Shown piece after piece: positions 1-8,245 of a DNA stretch of 36,486 bases. Numbering within the stretch: position 1 is the first letter of the stretch; the number at the start of each line of letters is the position of its first letter. The notes below the pieces were generated by a model that was not told the DNA's origin, searched no databases, and was given only the letters and a program-made list of their open reading frames with translations. A program made the translations under genes and the position numbers. The stretch spans positions 1 through 36,486 of the forward strand of contig CAIYNT010000112.1 in assembly GCA_903927605.1 (NCBI GenBank), in the 5' to 3' direction. Origin of the DNA: an uncultured Holophagaceae bacterium. Lineage in GTDB: Bacteria > Acidobacteriota > Holophagae > Holophagales > Holophagaceae.

Positions 1-33
1 AACGCCATCGCCATGGCGGTGGAGCGGGTGTAG
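1..33 (+). CDS. 3' end of an unidentified upstream gene
   Basis: The first 33 bases read in frame as ten residues ending NAIAMAVERV, followed by a TAG stop at 31-33. A perfect hairpin with T runs lies 18 bases downstream, where a gene's terminator would be expected. The fragment is too short to assign a family. The reading frame is inferred only from the stop codon and the nearby terminator. Confidence 0.4.
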   Translation, partial: NAIAMAVERV

Positions 34-51
34 TAGCCCGCCCGAAGCACA

Positions 52-86
52 AAAGCAAGGGCCCGGATTCGCCGGGCCCTTGCTTT
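52..86. terminator. bidirectional intrinsic terminator
   Basis: Bases 52-66 and 72-86 form a perfect 15-bp inverted repeat with a 5-base loop (67-71). The stem core is AGCAAGGGCCCGG. T-rich stretches follow on both strands: GTTT on the plus strand, TTTT within and after the stem on the minus strand. It sits between the end of a plus-strand gene and the end of the convergent FadL-type gene, so it can serve both. Confidence 0.9.
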
Positions 87-101
87 GTTTGGGAGAAATG
101 C

Positions 102-1478
102 CTAGAAGCTGAACCGCGCTCCCACCGCGAGGACATTGGCGCTCAGCTTGTAGTCGCCGGTGAGGTTGCCGCGGGTGAAGTTGGGGTCCGCCTGGCTGGC
201 GCTGGTGGTCAGATTGACCTGGGAATCCTTGACGAACAGGTGCGAGTAGCCGACATCCAGGGAGAAGGTCTTGGAGACGGCGTAGCTGGCGCCGATGGAC
301 ACCCAGGTGCGATCCCCATCAGGGATGCGGGGGGTGCGGTAGCCGTCGGTCACAGCTCCCTGGTCGTGGGCGAGGCCGGCACGGAGGGTCCAGGTCGGAT
401 CGACCTTCCAGACGCCACCCAACGAGTAGAACCAGGTGTCGCGCCAGTGCTCATCGGTGATGACATTCGTGACCGGGAGCCCCGCGTTGCTGGTCAGTTC
501 AACGTTCAGCTGCTTGAACCGAGACCAGGTGGTCAGGCAGGCTTCACCCTGGAGGGAGAAAGTGCTGCTCACCTTGTAGTCGAAGCCGAAGGAGGCATCG
601 GCGGGCAGATCGAGCTCGGCCTTGCCGCCGCCATTCTTGAACCCCTCGGCCTGGAAGCCGGCCATTAAAGGTGCAGCCATGTTGCCGGGATACTGGAAGG
701 CAATGTCGCCCTTCAGGGTCATGTTCATGGCGCCGTGATAGGCGAGGCCCAGGCGCAAGTCATCCGTTGGCTGGAAGGTGACACCAGCCTTGTAGCCGTA
801 GCCCCAGGTGTTGCCTGTGAGCTTGGCGCTGCCATCGAGGGTGCCGGGAATCGTGCTGGGGAAACCGATGAGGCCGAAGTCCACGGCGTTGGTGAGGGTG
901 GCGTCGGCGTAGCGGGCCACGAAGGCCACACCCACAGACCACTCCTTGTTGATCCGATAGGCCAGGCTGGGAGCCACGTCGATGATCTTCAGATCCGTCT
1001 TCAGGGCGTGGTAGCGGCCCACGAAGTTGCTGTCGTACTCCGTCACGAACCCGAAGGGCGCATTGACGGAAAGCCCCAGCTTCAGGTCGTTACTGACGCT
1101 GTACATTCCGTAGAGGCTGGGGGCGACCTTGCTCTCCGCGGAATTCGAATAGGAGGTGGGGCCGCTGATGGGCAGGTAGGCCGGGAACGCCGCCAGGGCG
1201 GAAGTGCGGGTGCCTGCGCCGTTGCTCATCTCGGCATTGGGGGCGATCAGGGTGGCTCCCAGGTCGAACTGCGTGCCTGAGAACTGGGTCATGCCCGCCG
1301 GATTGAAGAACATGGCGCTGATGTCCTGGCCTCCCGCGCTGACGCCGGCGAAGGCATTGCCCTGCGACGTCGGGCTTTGCTCGCGGAGCTGGAAGCCCGA
1401 GGCCTGAGCGACAGGCGCGAAGGCCCCGGCGGCGACCAGAGCCAAGGCGGTGAGGGTGAGACGTGAATGATGGCTCAT
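102..1478 (-). CDS. FadL/OmpP1/TodX-family outer membrane transport protein
   Basis: This is a 458-residue outer-membrane beta-barrel protein of the family that takes up long-chain fatty acids and other hydrophobic compounds. Residues 1-27 form a signal peptide (positive start, LTLTALALVAAGAF core, cleavage after VAQA). The mature N-terminus SGFQLREQSPTSQGNAFAG and the NPAGMTQ motif are FadL hallmarks. The protein ends in Phe (ARFSF), the usual barrel-assembly signal. I chose the ATG at 1478 because it starts the signal peptide and has AGGAG about 10 bases upstream; an in-frame start at 1616 would add 46 residues of non-signal sequence. It follows trpA on the same strand after a 141-bp gap and ends at a bidirectional terminator. 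Substrate unknown. Confidence 0.9.
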   Translation of the reverse strand: MSHHSRLTLTALALVAAGAFAPVAQASGFQLREQSPTSQGNAFAGVSAGGQDISAMFFNPAGMTQFSGTQFDLGATLIAPNAEMSNGAGTRTSALAAFPAYLPISGPTSYSNSAESKVAPSLYGMYSVSNDLKLGLSVNAPFGFVTEYDSNFVGRYHALKTDLKIIDVAPSLAYRINKEWSVGVAFVARYADATLTNAVDFGLIGFPSTIPGTLDGSAKLTGNTWGYGYKAGVTFQPTDDLRLGLAYHGAMNMTLKGDIAFQYPGNMAAPLMAGFQAEGFKNGGGKAELDLPADASFGFDYKVSSTFSLQGEACLTTWSRFKQLNVELTSNAGLPVTNVITDEHWRDTWFYSLGGVWKVDPTWTLRAGLAHDQGAVTDGYRTPRIPDGDRTWVSIGASYAVSKTFSLDVGYSHLFVKDSQVNLTTSASQADPNFTRGNLTGDYKLSANVLAVGARFSF

Positions 1479-1551
1479 AGGGGCAGAGCTCCTGACCCGG
1501 GTTCCCGGGGTGAGTGGCTGTCGCCAGCCGAATGCGTAGGGATGATGGACC

Positions 1552-1579
1552 ACGATACCAAATCGTCCCGGTCCTGCAA
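1552..1579 (-). promoter_or_regulatory. possible sigma-70 promoter for the FadL-type gene
   Basis: On the minus strand TTGCAG (1579-1574) and TATCGT (1557-1552) are separated by 16 bases, about 75 bases upstream of the ATG at 1478. The match is only partial (3/6 and 4/6). I saw no strong terminator between trpA and this gene, so readthrough from trp is also possible. Confidence 0.25.
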
Positions 1580-1619
1580 CCACTCCTGAAAAGTCGGCTC
1601 GGAGGCCCTCATTCACGAT

Positions 1620-2381
1620 CTAAGTATCGTCTGGCAGCCGCGCAGCCAGGGCCTCACCTAGGCTGTGTCCATTCGACAGTTCCTGCACCAGAGCCGATCC
1701 GATCACCGGGGTGGCCCCCATGGCCCGGATCGCAGCCAGACTCTGTGCATCGGAGAGCCCGAAGCCCACGGCGAGCGGGCGATTCGATAGGGCTTGCAGA
1801 GCCGCCAGGCGCTTGGAGACGGGACCCAGCTCCGTGTCCTGCCCCGTTCCGGTGACACCCAGCCGGGCCACCACGTAAGCGAACCGCTGGGCGAAGGGAG
1901 CCGAAGGGCCGGGGTCCGGGCGCTCAGCCAGGATCTTCGAAGCGCGCTCCAGTGACGTGGTGGGCGCGAGCAGGGGCACCATGGGATAGCCCTCGGCCCG
2001 CAAATCCGCTTCGAAGTCCGGCTCCTCCTCGAATGGTAGGTCCACCACCAGCAGCGCCTTGATGGGCGTGGGTGCGAGCAGTCTTTTCAATTCGACGGCG
2101 CCGATCTGGAGTAGCGGATTGAAGTAGGTGAACAGGATGAGGTCGGGGCTGTCGGTCAGCCCGGCCAGCGCTTCCAGCACGCGCAGGGGCGTCGCGCCCC
2201 GAGCGATGGCGCGGTGGGCCGCCGCCTGGAGGACCGGACCATCGGCGATCGGATCCGAGTGGGGCAGGCCCAGCTCGATGGCCTCCAGGCCGAGGGACTT
2301 CGCCTCGGAAAGCAGCAGAGGCAGCGATTCCACCGAGGGATCACCGGCCATGAGGAAGGGGAGAAGCGGATTGAAGCTCAT
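1620..2381 (-). CDS. trpA: tryptophan synthase alpha subunit
   Basis: TrpA cleaves indole-3-glycerol phosphate to indole and glyceraldehyde-3-phosphate and channels indole to TrpB in the cytoplasmic alpha2-beta2 complex. The 253-residue protein starts MSFNPLLPFLMAGDPS. It carries the catalytic Glu/Asp block AIELGLPHSDPIADGPVLQAA and the phosphate-binding region near the C-terminus (AVGFGLSD, then ATPVIGSALV). It is slightly shorter than the roughly 268-residue E. coli protein. The frame stays open upstream, but the ATG at 2381 is the start: it begins the conserved N-terminus and lies one base after the trpB stop codon, so it is translationally coupled. Last trp gene of the operon. Confidence 0.97.
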   Translation of the reverse strand: MSFNPLLPFLMAGDPSVESLPLLLSEAKSLGLEAIELGLPHSDPIADGPVLQAAAHRAIARGATPLRVLEALAGLTDSPDLILFTYFNPLLQIGAVELKRLLAPTPIKALLVVDLPFEEEPDFEADLRAEGYPMVPLLAPTTSLERASKILAERPDPGPSAPFAQRFAYVVARLGVTGTGQDTELGPVSKRLAALQALSNRPLAVGFGLSDAQSLAAIRAMGATPVIGSALVQELSNGHSLGEALAARLPDDT

Positions 2382-2382
2382 G

Positions 2383-3567
2383 TCAGATCCCCAGGCGCGA
2401 CTGATAGGTGGACAAGTCCTTGTCACCGCGGCCGCTGAGCCCCAGCAGGACCGTGGTGACCCCTTCCGTGGCCAGGGCCGGAAGTAGGGCCAGCGCATGG
2501 CTGCTCTCGAGAGCGGGCAGGATGCCTTCTGTTTCACAGAGCATCTGTGCCCCGGTGAGCGCCTCCTCGTCGGAGGCACGGCGCACTTCCACTTTCCCAT
2601 CCAGCACCAGCGCCGCCAGTTCGGGACCCAGGGCCGGATAGTCCAGACCCGCACTGATGCTCGCGGTTTCCGCGGTGTGGCCGTGCTCGTCCTGGAGCAG
2701 TAGGGTCTTGCAGCCGTGCAGCACGCCCATGCGTCCTCCGTCAAGGCGCGCGGCGTGTTCACCGAGGTCCGTGCCGTGGCCCCCGGCCTCGACCGCGACC
2801 CGGCGCAGCCCGTCGCCCAGGAAGGGGAGCAGCAGGCCCAGACCATTACTACCGCCGCCGGCACAGGCCAGAACCACCTCCGGCAGGGCTCCGGATTGTT
2901 CCAGCACCTGGGCTCGGGCCTCCTCGCCGATGACGGTCTGGAAACTGCGCACGAGAGTAGGGAAAGGGTGCGGTCCCAACGCCGACCCCAGGATGTAATG
3001 GGCCTTATCGCAACGCCCAGCCCAGGCGCGCAGGGCCTCGTTCACGGCTTCTTTGAGCGTCCCCTGCCCCGCCTCCACGGGCACGACTTTGGTGCCGAAG
3101 AGCCGCATGCGTGCCACGTTCGGCGCCTGGCGGGCCATGTCGGTCACGCCCATGTACACCGTGCAGGCCAGGCCCAACCTGGCACAGGCAGCGGCCGTGG
3201 CCACCCCATGCTGGCCCGCCCCGGTCTCGGCGATGATCTCGGTCTTGCCCATCCGTCGCGCAAGAATCGCCTGGGCCAGGGCGTTGTTGATCTTGTGGGC
3301 GCCGGTATGGGTGAGGTCCTCCCGCTTCAGGAAGAGGGCCCGCAGGCCCAGCTTCGCCGCCAGGCGCGGCGCGGGGGTGAGGGGCGTGGGCCGGCCCACG
3401 AAATTCCGCAGCTCGCCCTTGAGCTCGGCCAGGAAGGCCGGGTCAGCCAGTGCGGCGCGGAAGGCGGCTTCGAGATCCAGAAGCGGCTGCATGAGGGTTT
3501 CCGGGGCGTAGCAACCCCCGAGGGACCGTGCTCCGAAGCGCGTGGGGAGGGTGAAGGCTTCAATCAT
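2383..3567 (-). CDS. trpB: tryptophan synthase beta subunit
   Basis: TrpB is the PLP enzyme that joins indole and L-serine to give L-tryptophan. The 394-residue protein has the PLP lysine in HTGAHKINNA (about residue 93), the loop ETGAGQHGVATA and the phosphate-binding GGGSNG. Length and the N-terminal region RFGARSLGGCYAPETLM are typical of TrpB1, the form that partners TrpA, rather than TrpB2. Its ATG overlaps the trpF stop by 4 bases (ATGA), and trpA follows after one base, so TrpB and TrpA are probably made in equal amounts. Confidence 0.98.
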   Translation of the reverse strand: MIEAFTLPTRFGARSLGGCYAPETLMQPLLDLEAAFRAALADPAFLAELKGELRNFVGRPTPLTPAPRLAAKLGLRALFLKREDLTHTGAHKINNALAQAILARRMGKTEIIAETGAGQHGVATAAACARLGLACTVYMGVTDMARQAPNVARMRLFGTKVVPVEAGQGTLKEAVNEALRAWAGRCDKAHYILGSALGPHPFPTLVRSFQTVIGEEARAQVLEQSGALPEVVLACAGGGSNGLGLLLPFLGDGLRRVAVEAGGHGTDLGEHAARLDGGRMGVLHGCKTLLLQDEHGHTAETASISAGLDYPALGPELAALVLDGKVEVRRASDEEALTGAQMLCETEGILPALESSHALALLPALATEGVTTVLLGLSGRGDKDLSTYQSRLGI

Positions 3568-4184
3568 GCGAACTCCAGAGCGTGGGCTGTGCGAATGAAG
3601 GCGGAAACCTTCGTGGAATCCTTCGCGCCTGGCGAGGACTCCAAGCGACTGGCGGCATCCACGCCGCAGATTTGCACCTGTAGCGGCGGCGGAAGCGCGA
3701 TCACCCGATCCCGCAGGTTCGTGGCGTCCATGCCACCCGCCAACAGGAACCGGCCGGGCGGGGGGAAGGCCATGGCGTGCCCCTGTCCCGAGCCACCCAG
3801 GACCCCCGTGGCGGCGGCGCTGGTCTCCCAGACGTACAGGTCTGCGGCGATGGGCGCCTGGCCAGCTTCGTCGGACCAGGGCAGCAGCACGAAGAGCCCG
3901 GCTGCGCGTAGCGAGCGGACGCCACTTTCGCGCACAGCCGCGGGAAGGTACGGTTGCACGCGCCGGAACCCGAACCGCTGCGCCGTTGCGAGGATGATCT
4001 CCGATTGCTCTGCCACCTGGACCAGCACCGCGCGATCCAGGTAAGGCCCAGCCATGGACAGGTCTGCGCAGTGCCGAGGGCTGGGCGGATGCGACACGAA
4101 CCCGAGCAGGTCCGCGCCCTGGGCGGCCGCGAAGGCCGCGTCCTCGGCGCGGATCAGGCCGCAGACCTTGGCGAGCAGAGTCAC
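3564..4184 (-). CDS. trpF: phosphoribosylanthranilate isomerase
   Basis: TrpF converts N-(5-phosphoribosyl)anthranilate to CdRP by an Amadori rearrangement. The 206-residue protein shows the family's catalytic Cys in KVCGL (residue 8), the DLLGFVSHPPSPRH segment, and the catalytic Asp near the C-terminus in QICGVDAASRLESSPG. The usual VQLHG strand is degenerate here (RRVQPYLP). The start is GTG at 4184, overlapping the trpC stop as GTGA. It is a stand-alone gene rather than the trpC-trpF fusion of enteric bacteria. Confidence 0.94.
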   Translation of the reverse strand: MTLLAKVCGLIRAEDAAFAAAQGADLLGFVSHPPSPRHCADLSMAGPYLDRAVLVQVAEQSEIILATAQRFGFRRVQPYLPAAVRESGVRSLRAAGLFVLLPWSDEAGQAPIAADLYVWETSAAATGVLGGSGQGHAMAFPPPGRFLLAGGMDATNLRDRVIALPPPLQVQICGVDAASRLESSPGAKDSTKVSAFIRTAHALEFA

Positions 4185-5017
4185 GGGACCTCCGTCCGCA
4201 GGTCCGTCAGGATGCGGCTGAGGAAATCCCGGGGATCAGGACTGCGCATGAGCGCCTCGCCGATCAGGACCGCATCGAAGCCCGCGCGCAGGGTCGTCCG
4301 GGCGTCCTCGGGCGTGGCCAGTCCGGACTCGCGGATGAGCACCGCCTCGGGAAAGGCCCGGCGCAGCGGTTCTGCCGTGGGCACACCCAGATTGAATGTC
4401 GAAAGATCCCGGGCATTGATGCCCACCAGGCGGGCCTTTGCGGCCTGGGCGAAGCCCACCTCGGTCAGGTCGTGCAGCTCCACCAGGGGCTCAAGGCCCC
4501 GGGCTCGGGCGGCCTCGGCAAAGGCGGCGGTATGGGCCTTGAGCACCCGGGCAATGAGCAGCACGGCTTCAGCGCCCGAGACCTCCGCCTCGGCCAGTTG
4601 GGCCTCTGAGATCACGAAGCCCTTGTAAAGCCTCGGCAGGCCGAGATCCAGGGCCTTCCGGATGTGCTCCTCCGAACCCCGGAAATAGGCCGGTTCCGCC
4701 AGGATGGAGAAGGCCGAGGCGCCCCCATCCAGGTAGGCCTGCAGTTGGGCCAGGAGCGGAGTTCCCATGGCGAAGGGGCCGAGGGAGGGCGAGGCTTGTT
4801 TATACTCGGCGATCACCGCCCCGCCCCGGTCGGCCGCATCCCGGCGCAGGGCGGCTTCGAAGGGGCCCGGACCGGTATGCGGGACCCGCCTCGGCGCGGG
4901 GGCCGCGGGCAGCTCTGCGAGCCGCGCCAGTTCAGAGCTCAGCACCCGCTGGAGGTGGGAGCTGGAGGAGAGGCCGGTCCCCTGGACGAGGGCGGCCGGA
5001 TCGGGCAGCCGGATCAT
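4181..5017 (-). CDS. trpC: indole-3-glycerol phosphate synthase
   Basis: TrpC closes the indole ring, turning CdRP into indole-3-glycerol phosphate with loss of CO2 and water. The 278-residue (beta-alpha)8 protein has the signature VIAEYKQASPSLG (catalytic Glu and Lys), the next catalytic Lys in LYKGFVIS (usual form RKDFI, so the Asp after Lys is Gly here), LVELHDLTE, LVGINARDL and the phosphate-binding ESGL. ATG at 5017 overlaps the trpD stop (ATGA). The 3' end overlaps the trpF GTG start. Confidence 0.96.
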   Translation of the reverse strand: MIRLPDPAALVQGTGLSSSSHLQRVLSSELARLAELPAAPAPRRVPHTGPGPFEAALRRDAADRGGAVIAEYKQASPSLGPFAMGTPLLAQLQAYLDGGASAFSILAEPAYFRGSEEHIRKALDLGLPRLYKGFVISEAQLAEAEVSGAEAVLLIARVLKAHTAAFAEAARARGLEPLVELHDLTEVGFAQAAKARLVGINARDLSTFNLGVPTAEPLRRAFPEAVLIRESGLATPEDARTTLRAGFDAVLIGEALMRSPDPRDFLSRILTDLRTEVP

Positions 5018-6051
5018 GACCGCGCCTCCGACGGTGGATGGAACGGCAGGTTGAACCCCTGGTCGATGCGGGCCCTCGCCTCCTTCAGGAATCCGCCCAG
5101 GTGCTCCAGCCCGACGTCCCGGTGCAAAAGCAGTCCCAGGCCCGCTTGCAGGGCGACCGCATCAGCCACCGCCGGGCGAAAATCCGCATGGGCGGCGCCC
5201 CCGAAGATGCCCCGCGCCACGGTCAAGGCCTCGGCGCGATCGGCTACCCGCAGGGCATGGCGCGGCGGCGGGACTAGCCCCAGCTCCCGGGGCACCAGCA
5301 CTTGGGGTCGGGCCACCTGCCCCTCCGACACGCCCACCACGAGGGTCGGCCCTTCGATGGAGGCTTCGTCGAGGCCCTTTCCTTCGGCGTCCTTGCCGTG
5401 GATCACGAAGGCGCGCCGCAGCGTCTGCCGCCGCGCCAGGGCCCCGGCCATGGGCGCGAGCAGGTCCTCCCGCGCCACGCCCAGCACCTGCAACGGTGGA
5501 CAACCCGGGTTCAGGAGCGGGCCCAGCAGATTGAAGATCGTGGGAATGCCCAGGCGCCGGCGGATCTCCCGCAGGCGGCCCAGCAGGGGATGGAAGGCGG
5601 GTGCGAAGAGGAAGGCAAAGTGCCGCGCTTCGAGATCCCGGGCGAGATCCGACGTGGCGCGGGAAAGATCGTAGCCCAGGGCTTCCATCAGATCGGCACT
5701 GCCGCACACGCTGGTGGCGGCCCGGTTGCCATGCTTGACGACAGGTACCCCGAGTTGGGCCAGGAGCAGGGCCGACAGAGTGCTGAGGTTGGCCGTCGAG
5801 GCGCCGTCTCCACCCGTGCCGACCACATCCATGGCACCGGCGGGCACCGCCGGGAACGGCATGGCAACTTCGGCCAGGGCGTCCGCGAAGGCCGCCAGCT
5901 CGTGGGCCTCGGGCACCCGCTGAGCCAGCAGGGCCAGACAGGCCCCCACCAGGAGGGCGTCGGTGTCCTGATCGATGAAGATGCGCATCAGCTCCGAGGC
6001 CGTGGCCTCGGGCAGGGGACGGATGGGGTTGTGGGTCGTCAGCAGGGTCAT
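5014..6051 (-). CDS. trpD: anthranilate phosphoribosyltransferase
   Basis: TrpD transfers phosphoribosyl from PRPP to anthranilate. The 345-residue protein carries the PRPP-binding VGTGGDGASTANLST, the KHGNRAATSVCGSADLMEALG block (usual KHGNRxxSSxxGSADvLEALG) and the GPLLNP segment. It is not fused to TrpG, unlike in E. coli. The ATG at 6051 overlaps the trpG stop by 4 bases (ATGA), and its own stop overlaps the trpC start in the same way. Confidence 0.97.
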   Translation of the reverse strand: MTLLTTHNPIRPLPEATASELMRIFIDQDTDALLVGACLALLAQRVPEAHELAAFADALAEVAMPFPAVPAGAMDVVGTGGDGASTANLSTLSALLLAQLGVPVVKHGNRAATSVCGSADLMEALGYDLSRATSDLARDLEARHFAFLFAPAFHPLLGRLREIRRRLGIPTIFNLLGPLLNPGCPPLQVLGVAREDLLAPMAGALARRQTLRRAFVIHGKDAEGKGLDEASIEGPTLVVGVSEGQVARPQVLVPRELGLVPPPRHALRVADRAEALTVARGIFGGAAHADFRPAVADAVALQAGLGLLLHRDVGLEHLGGFLKEARARIDQGFNLPFHPPSEARS

Positions 6052-6626
6052 GGGTGATATTCCTTGGCCAGTCGGAGGAAGTTGGCGAGCATGGCCGGGC
6101 CATCCGGCGTGAGGATGCTTTCGGGATGGAACTGCACGCCCCAGCGGGGCAGCTGCCGGTGCTCCATCGCCATGATCTCACCGCCGGGACTGCGGCCCGT
6201 GACGCGCCAGCAGGCGGGCAGTGAGACGGGCTCCGCGATGAGGCTGTGGTAGCGCCCCACGGGGAGGCCGTCAGGGAGATCCCTGAACAGACCGGTGCCG
6301 TCGTGCGCCAGGGCCGTGGCTTCGCCATGCAGGGGTTCCAGGGCGCGGACGACCCGGCCACCCGTGGCCGCCGCCAGGGCTTGGTGGCCCAGGCAGACGC
6401 CCAGCAGGGGCACGGCCCAGTCCGAGGCTCCCAGCGTCATGTGGGCGGGGCTTTCCGTGGGATGGCCCGGGCCCGGCGAGAGCACCACCGCCTCGGGTCG
6501 GAGGGCCTTGGCCTCGTCGAGGGTGATGACGTCGTGGCGGATCACGCGGAGTTCCGCCCCCAGCGTTTCAAAGGCCTGCACCAGGTTGTAGGTGAAGGAG
6601 TCGAGGGCATCGATGAGGAGGATCAT
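6048..6626 (-). CDS. trpG: anthranilate synthase glutamine amidotransferase component
   Basis: TrpG hydrolyses glutamine and feeds ammonia to TrpE for anthranilate synthesis. The 192-residue class I amidotransferase has the oxyanion motif SPGPGHP, the nucleophile Cys in LLGVCLGHQALA, the YHSLI segment and the catalytic His-Glu in VQFHPESILT. PabA of folate synthesis looks alike, so one copy may serve both pathways. The start is ATG at 6626: GGAGG lies 5 bases upstream and MILLIDALDSFTYNL is the family N-terminus. The start is overlapped by the stop codon of a 41-codon ORF that resembles a copy of the trpG start. Confidence 0.96.
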   Translation of the reverse strand: MILLIDALDSFTYNLVQAFETLGAELRVIRHDVITLDEAKALRPEAVVLSPGPGHPTESPAHMTLGASDWAVPLLGVCLGHQALAAATGGRVVRALEPLHGEATALAHDGTGLFRDLPDGLPVGRYHSLIAEPVSLPACWRVTGRSPGGEIMAMEHRQLPRWGVQFHPESILTPDGPAMLANFLRLAKEYHP

Positions 6627-6759
6627 GCCATCCTCCGATGGGGAGCCGATGCCCTCTCCCTCCGATCGCGGCGCTCGTTCGCGCCGCTCCTGCGCGCTTG
6701 GGCTGTGCCCTGCTCGCGCAGAGTCGGGACGTCGATGAGCAGGATCACCGGGCACCTCC
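6598..6759 (-). repeat. two imperfect 39-bp direct repeats covering the trpG ribosome site and start
   Basis: Bases 6721-6759 and 6598-6636 are imperfect direct repeats offset by 123 bp. Each runs from a GGAGG ribosome site through a start codon (GTG in the upstream copy, ATG in trpG) to a shared GACTC; the core differs at 2 of 17 positions. The DNA between them (6637-6720) holds a hairpin with a perfect 7-bp stem, GCGGCGC 6668-6674 and GCGCCGC 6681-6687. The arrangement looks like a short insertion or duplication at the trpG start. Confidence 0.6.
6623..6748 (-). CDS. 41-residue ORF between trpE and trpG with TrpG-like N-terminus
   Basis: A 42-codon frame starts at GTG 6748, which overlaps the trpE stop as GTGA, and has GGAGG 6 bases upstream. 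Its stop overlaps the trpG ATG as ATGA. The N-terminus, formyl-Met/Val then ILLIDVPTLREQG, mirrors TrpG's MILLIDALDS over six residues; the rest is Arg-rich (ANERRDRRERA) and matches nothing I recognise. It is probably a by-product of a local duplication or insertion that keeps translational coupling from trpE to trpG, rather than a functional protein. A real coupling peptide cannot be excluded. Confidence 0.4.
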   Translation of the reverse strand: MILLIDVPTLREQGTAQARRSGANERRDRRERASAPHRRMA

Positions 6760-8145
6760 ATCCAATTTCACGCCCAGGGCCTGGGCGATGGCGCCGAGCT
6801 TGTGCAGGGTCTCGAAGTACTCGGCCTCGGGCCGGGAGGCCCGCACCACACCGGCGCCCGCCTGGATGTAGGCGGCGCCGCCGGAGTAGACCGCCGTGCG
6901 CAGGATGAGCGCCGTGTCGAGCACACCATCGGCCCCCAGCCGCAGCAGCACTCCACCGTAGGGGCCACGGACCTCCCCTTCCAGTTCGGCGATGCGCTGG
7001 CAGGCGCGGAGCTTGGGCGCGCCGCTCACGGTGCCCGCGGGGAAGGCCGCCTCCAGCACATCCAACGCATCCAGGTCCGGCTTCAGCTTGGCCTTCACGG
7101 TCGTGGTCAGGTGCAGCACGTGGCTGGTGCGTTGCAGGGCCAGGGGCAGCTCCACGCGCACGCCGCCGGCTATGGCCACGCGACCCAGGTCGTTGCGGGC
7201 CAGGTCCACCAGCATCTGATGCTCGGCCAGTTCCTTGGGATCGCGCTTCAGGGCCTCGAAGCGCGCCGCATCCTCCTCGGCGTTCGCGCCCCTGGGCACG
7301 GTGCCCGCGATGGGCAGGGTTTCGGCCTCGGTGCCCTGCACCCGTACCAGCATCTCCGGGGAGGCGCCCACCAGGGCGAAATCTCCCCATTCGAGGAGGT
7401 ATCCATAGGGACTCGGATTCAGGCGGCGCAAGCGGCGGTAGGCCTCCAGGGGCAGGGGCGGATCCTCGATGCGGAACCGCTGGCTGGGCACCAGCTGGTA
7501 GATATCGCCGTCGAGGATGAGTTCCTGGGCCGTGGCTACGGCCTGCTCGTAGGCCTGGCGCGACATCAGAGCCTGGGCCGAGGGCACTGCATGACCCGGA
7601 CCGGGATCCTTCGCACCTTCGAGGAGCCGCGCCCGGAGGGCCGCCAGTCGGGCGCAACCAGCATTGAATTCGCTATCCAGCGTCTGCAGCTCCGCCACCT
7701 GGTGCAGGTGGTCGAAGACCAGGGCTGTGTCGAAGCGGCGCACCCACAGTCCGGGCAGACCAAGGCTGTTCCGCTGGGGGAGCGTAAGGCTGGGTTCCAT
7801 AGCACCCATGGCCTCAAAGCCCAGGTACCCTGCGCAGCCGACACCGACGGGGAGCGTTTCGCGTAAAGGAGGAAGCGCCGCTGCCGGGTCGTGAAGGACA
7901 TCGGCTGGGCCGACCCCGGCGAGGTCGCGAACCGCTTTCACCCAGCCCATGGCGGGGGCCTCCAAGCGACACTCGGAAGCTCCTTCGATGAGGACGAAGC
8001 TGTGGCGCCCCACGCGCTCCCCCTGGTCGCAGGACTCCAGCAGCAGGCTGGCGCCCGCGGGCCGAAGGGCGAGGTAGGCGGCGAGGGGCGTCAAGAGGTC
8101 CGCAGGGAGCGGGTGCCGGATCAGATGCCTGGCTGGCTGGGACAT
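6745..8145 (-). CDS. trpE: anthranilate synthase component I
   Basis: TrpE makes anthranilate from chorismate using ammonia from TrpG; it is the committed step and the usual point of Trp feedback inhibition. The 466-residue protein has an N-terminal LLES motif (the Trp-binding site in feedback-sensitive enzymes) and the chorismate-binding core: SPYGYLLEW, LPIAGTVPRG, MLVDLARNDLGRV, FPAGTVSGAPKLRA, AYIQAGAGVV. The frame is open upstream, but ATG at 8145 (MSQPARHLIRH) fits the family N-terminus and lies 16 bases after an attenuator hairpin; starting at 8259 would translate through the terminator. The ribosome site is weak (GGAATG). Confidence 0.96.
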   Translation of the reverse strand: MSQPARHLIRHPLPADLLTPLAAYLALRPAGASLLLESCDQGERVGRHSFVLIEGASECRLEAPAMGWVKAVRDLAGVGPADVLHDPAAALPPLRETLPVGVGCAGYLGFEAMGAMEPSLTLPQRNSLGLPGLWVRRFDTALVFDHLHQVAELQTLDSEFNAGCARLAALRARLLEGAKDPGPGHAVPSAQALMSRQAYEQAVATAQELILDGDIYQLVPSQRFRIEDPPLPLEAYRRLRRLNPSPYGYLLEWGDFALVGASPEMLVRVQGTEAETLPIAGTVPRGANAEEDAARFEALKRDPKELAEHQMLVDLARNDLGRVAIAGGVRVELPLALQRTSHVLHLTTTVKAKLKPDLDALDVLEAAFPAGTVSGAPKLRACQRIAELEGEVRGPYGGVLLRLGADGVLDTALILRTAVYSGGAAYIQAGAGVVRASRPEAEYFETLHKLGAIAQALGVKLDGGAR

Positions 8146-8161
8146 GGTTTCATTCCACAAC

Positions 8162-8187
8162 AAAAAGCCCGACCTTGAGGTCGGGCT
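8162..8187 (-). terminator. trp attenuator terminator hairpin
   Basis: On the minus strand AGCCCGACCT (8187-8178) and AGGTCGGGCT (8175-8166) form a perfect 10-bp stem with a 2-base loop, followed by TTTTTG. It ends 16 bases before the trpE ATG, so it cannot belong to an upstream minus-strand gene; none lies there. This is an intrinsic terminator in a leader, as in classical attenuation. Confidence 0.88.
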
Positions 8188-8245
8188 CGGAGGGTCCGGA
8201 ATGGCGTGGGCCGCTAGGCCTCGCTCAGGGAGCCGTCCAAGCCCG
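8182..8245 (-). promoter_or_regulatory. trp antiterminator pairing
   Basis: On the minus strand CGGGCTTGG (8245-8237) can pair with CCGAGCCCG (8190-8182): nine pairs, one of them G-U. The second segment includes the first six bases of the terminator's 5' arm, so the two structures exclude each other. The first segment begins four bases after the third Trp codon of the leader frame, which suits control by a ribosome stalled at those codons. Confidence 0.65.

Noticed and set aside
2716..4044. Long plus-strand frame opposite trpB and trpF
   Set aside because: GC-rich antisense shadow: the minus strand encodes well-conserved trp genes, and the plus-strand translation shows no domain and has biased composition. 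The same reasoning removes other long antisense frames in the window.
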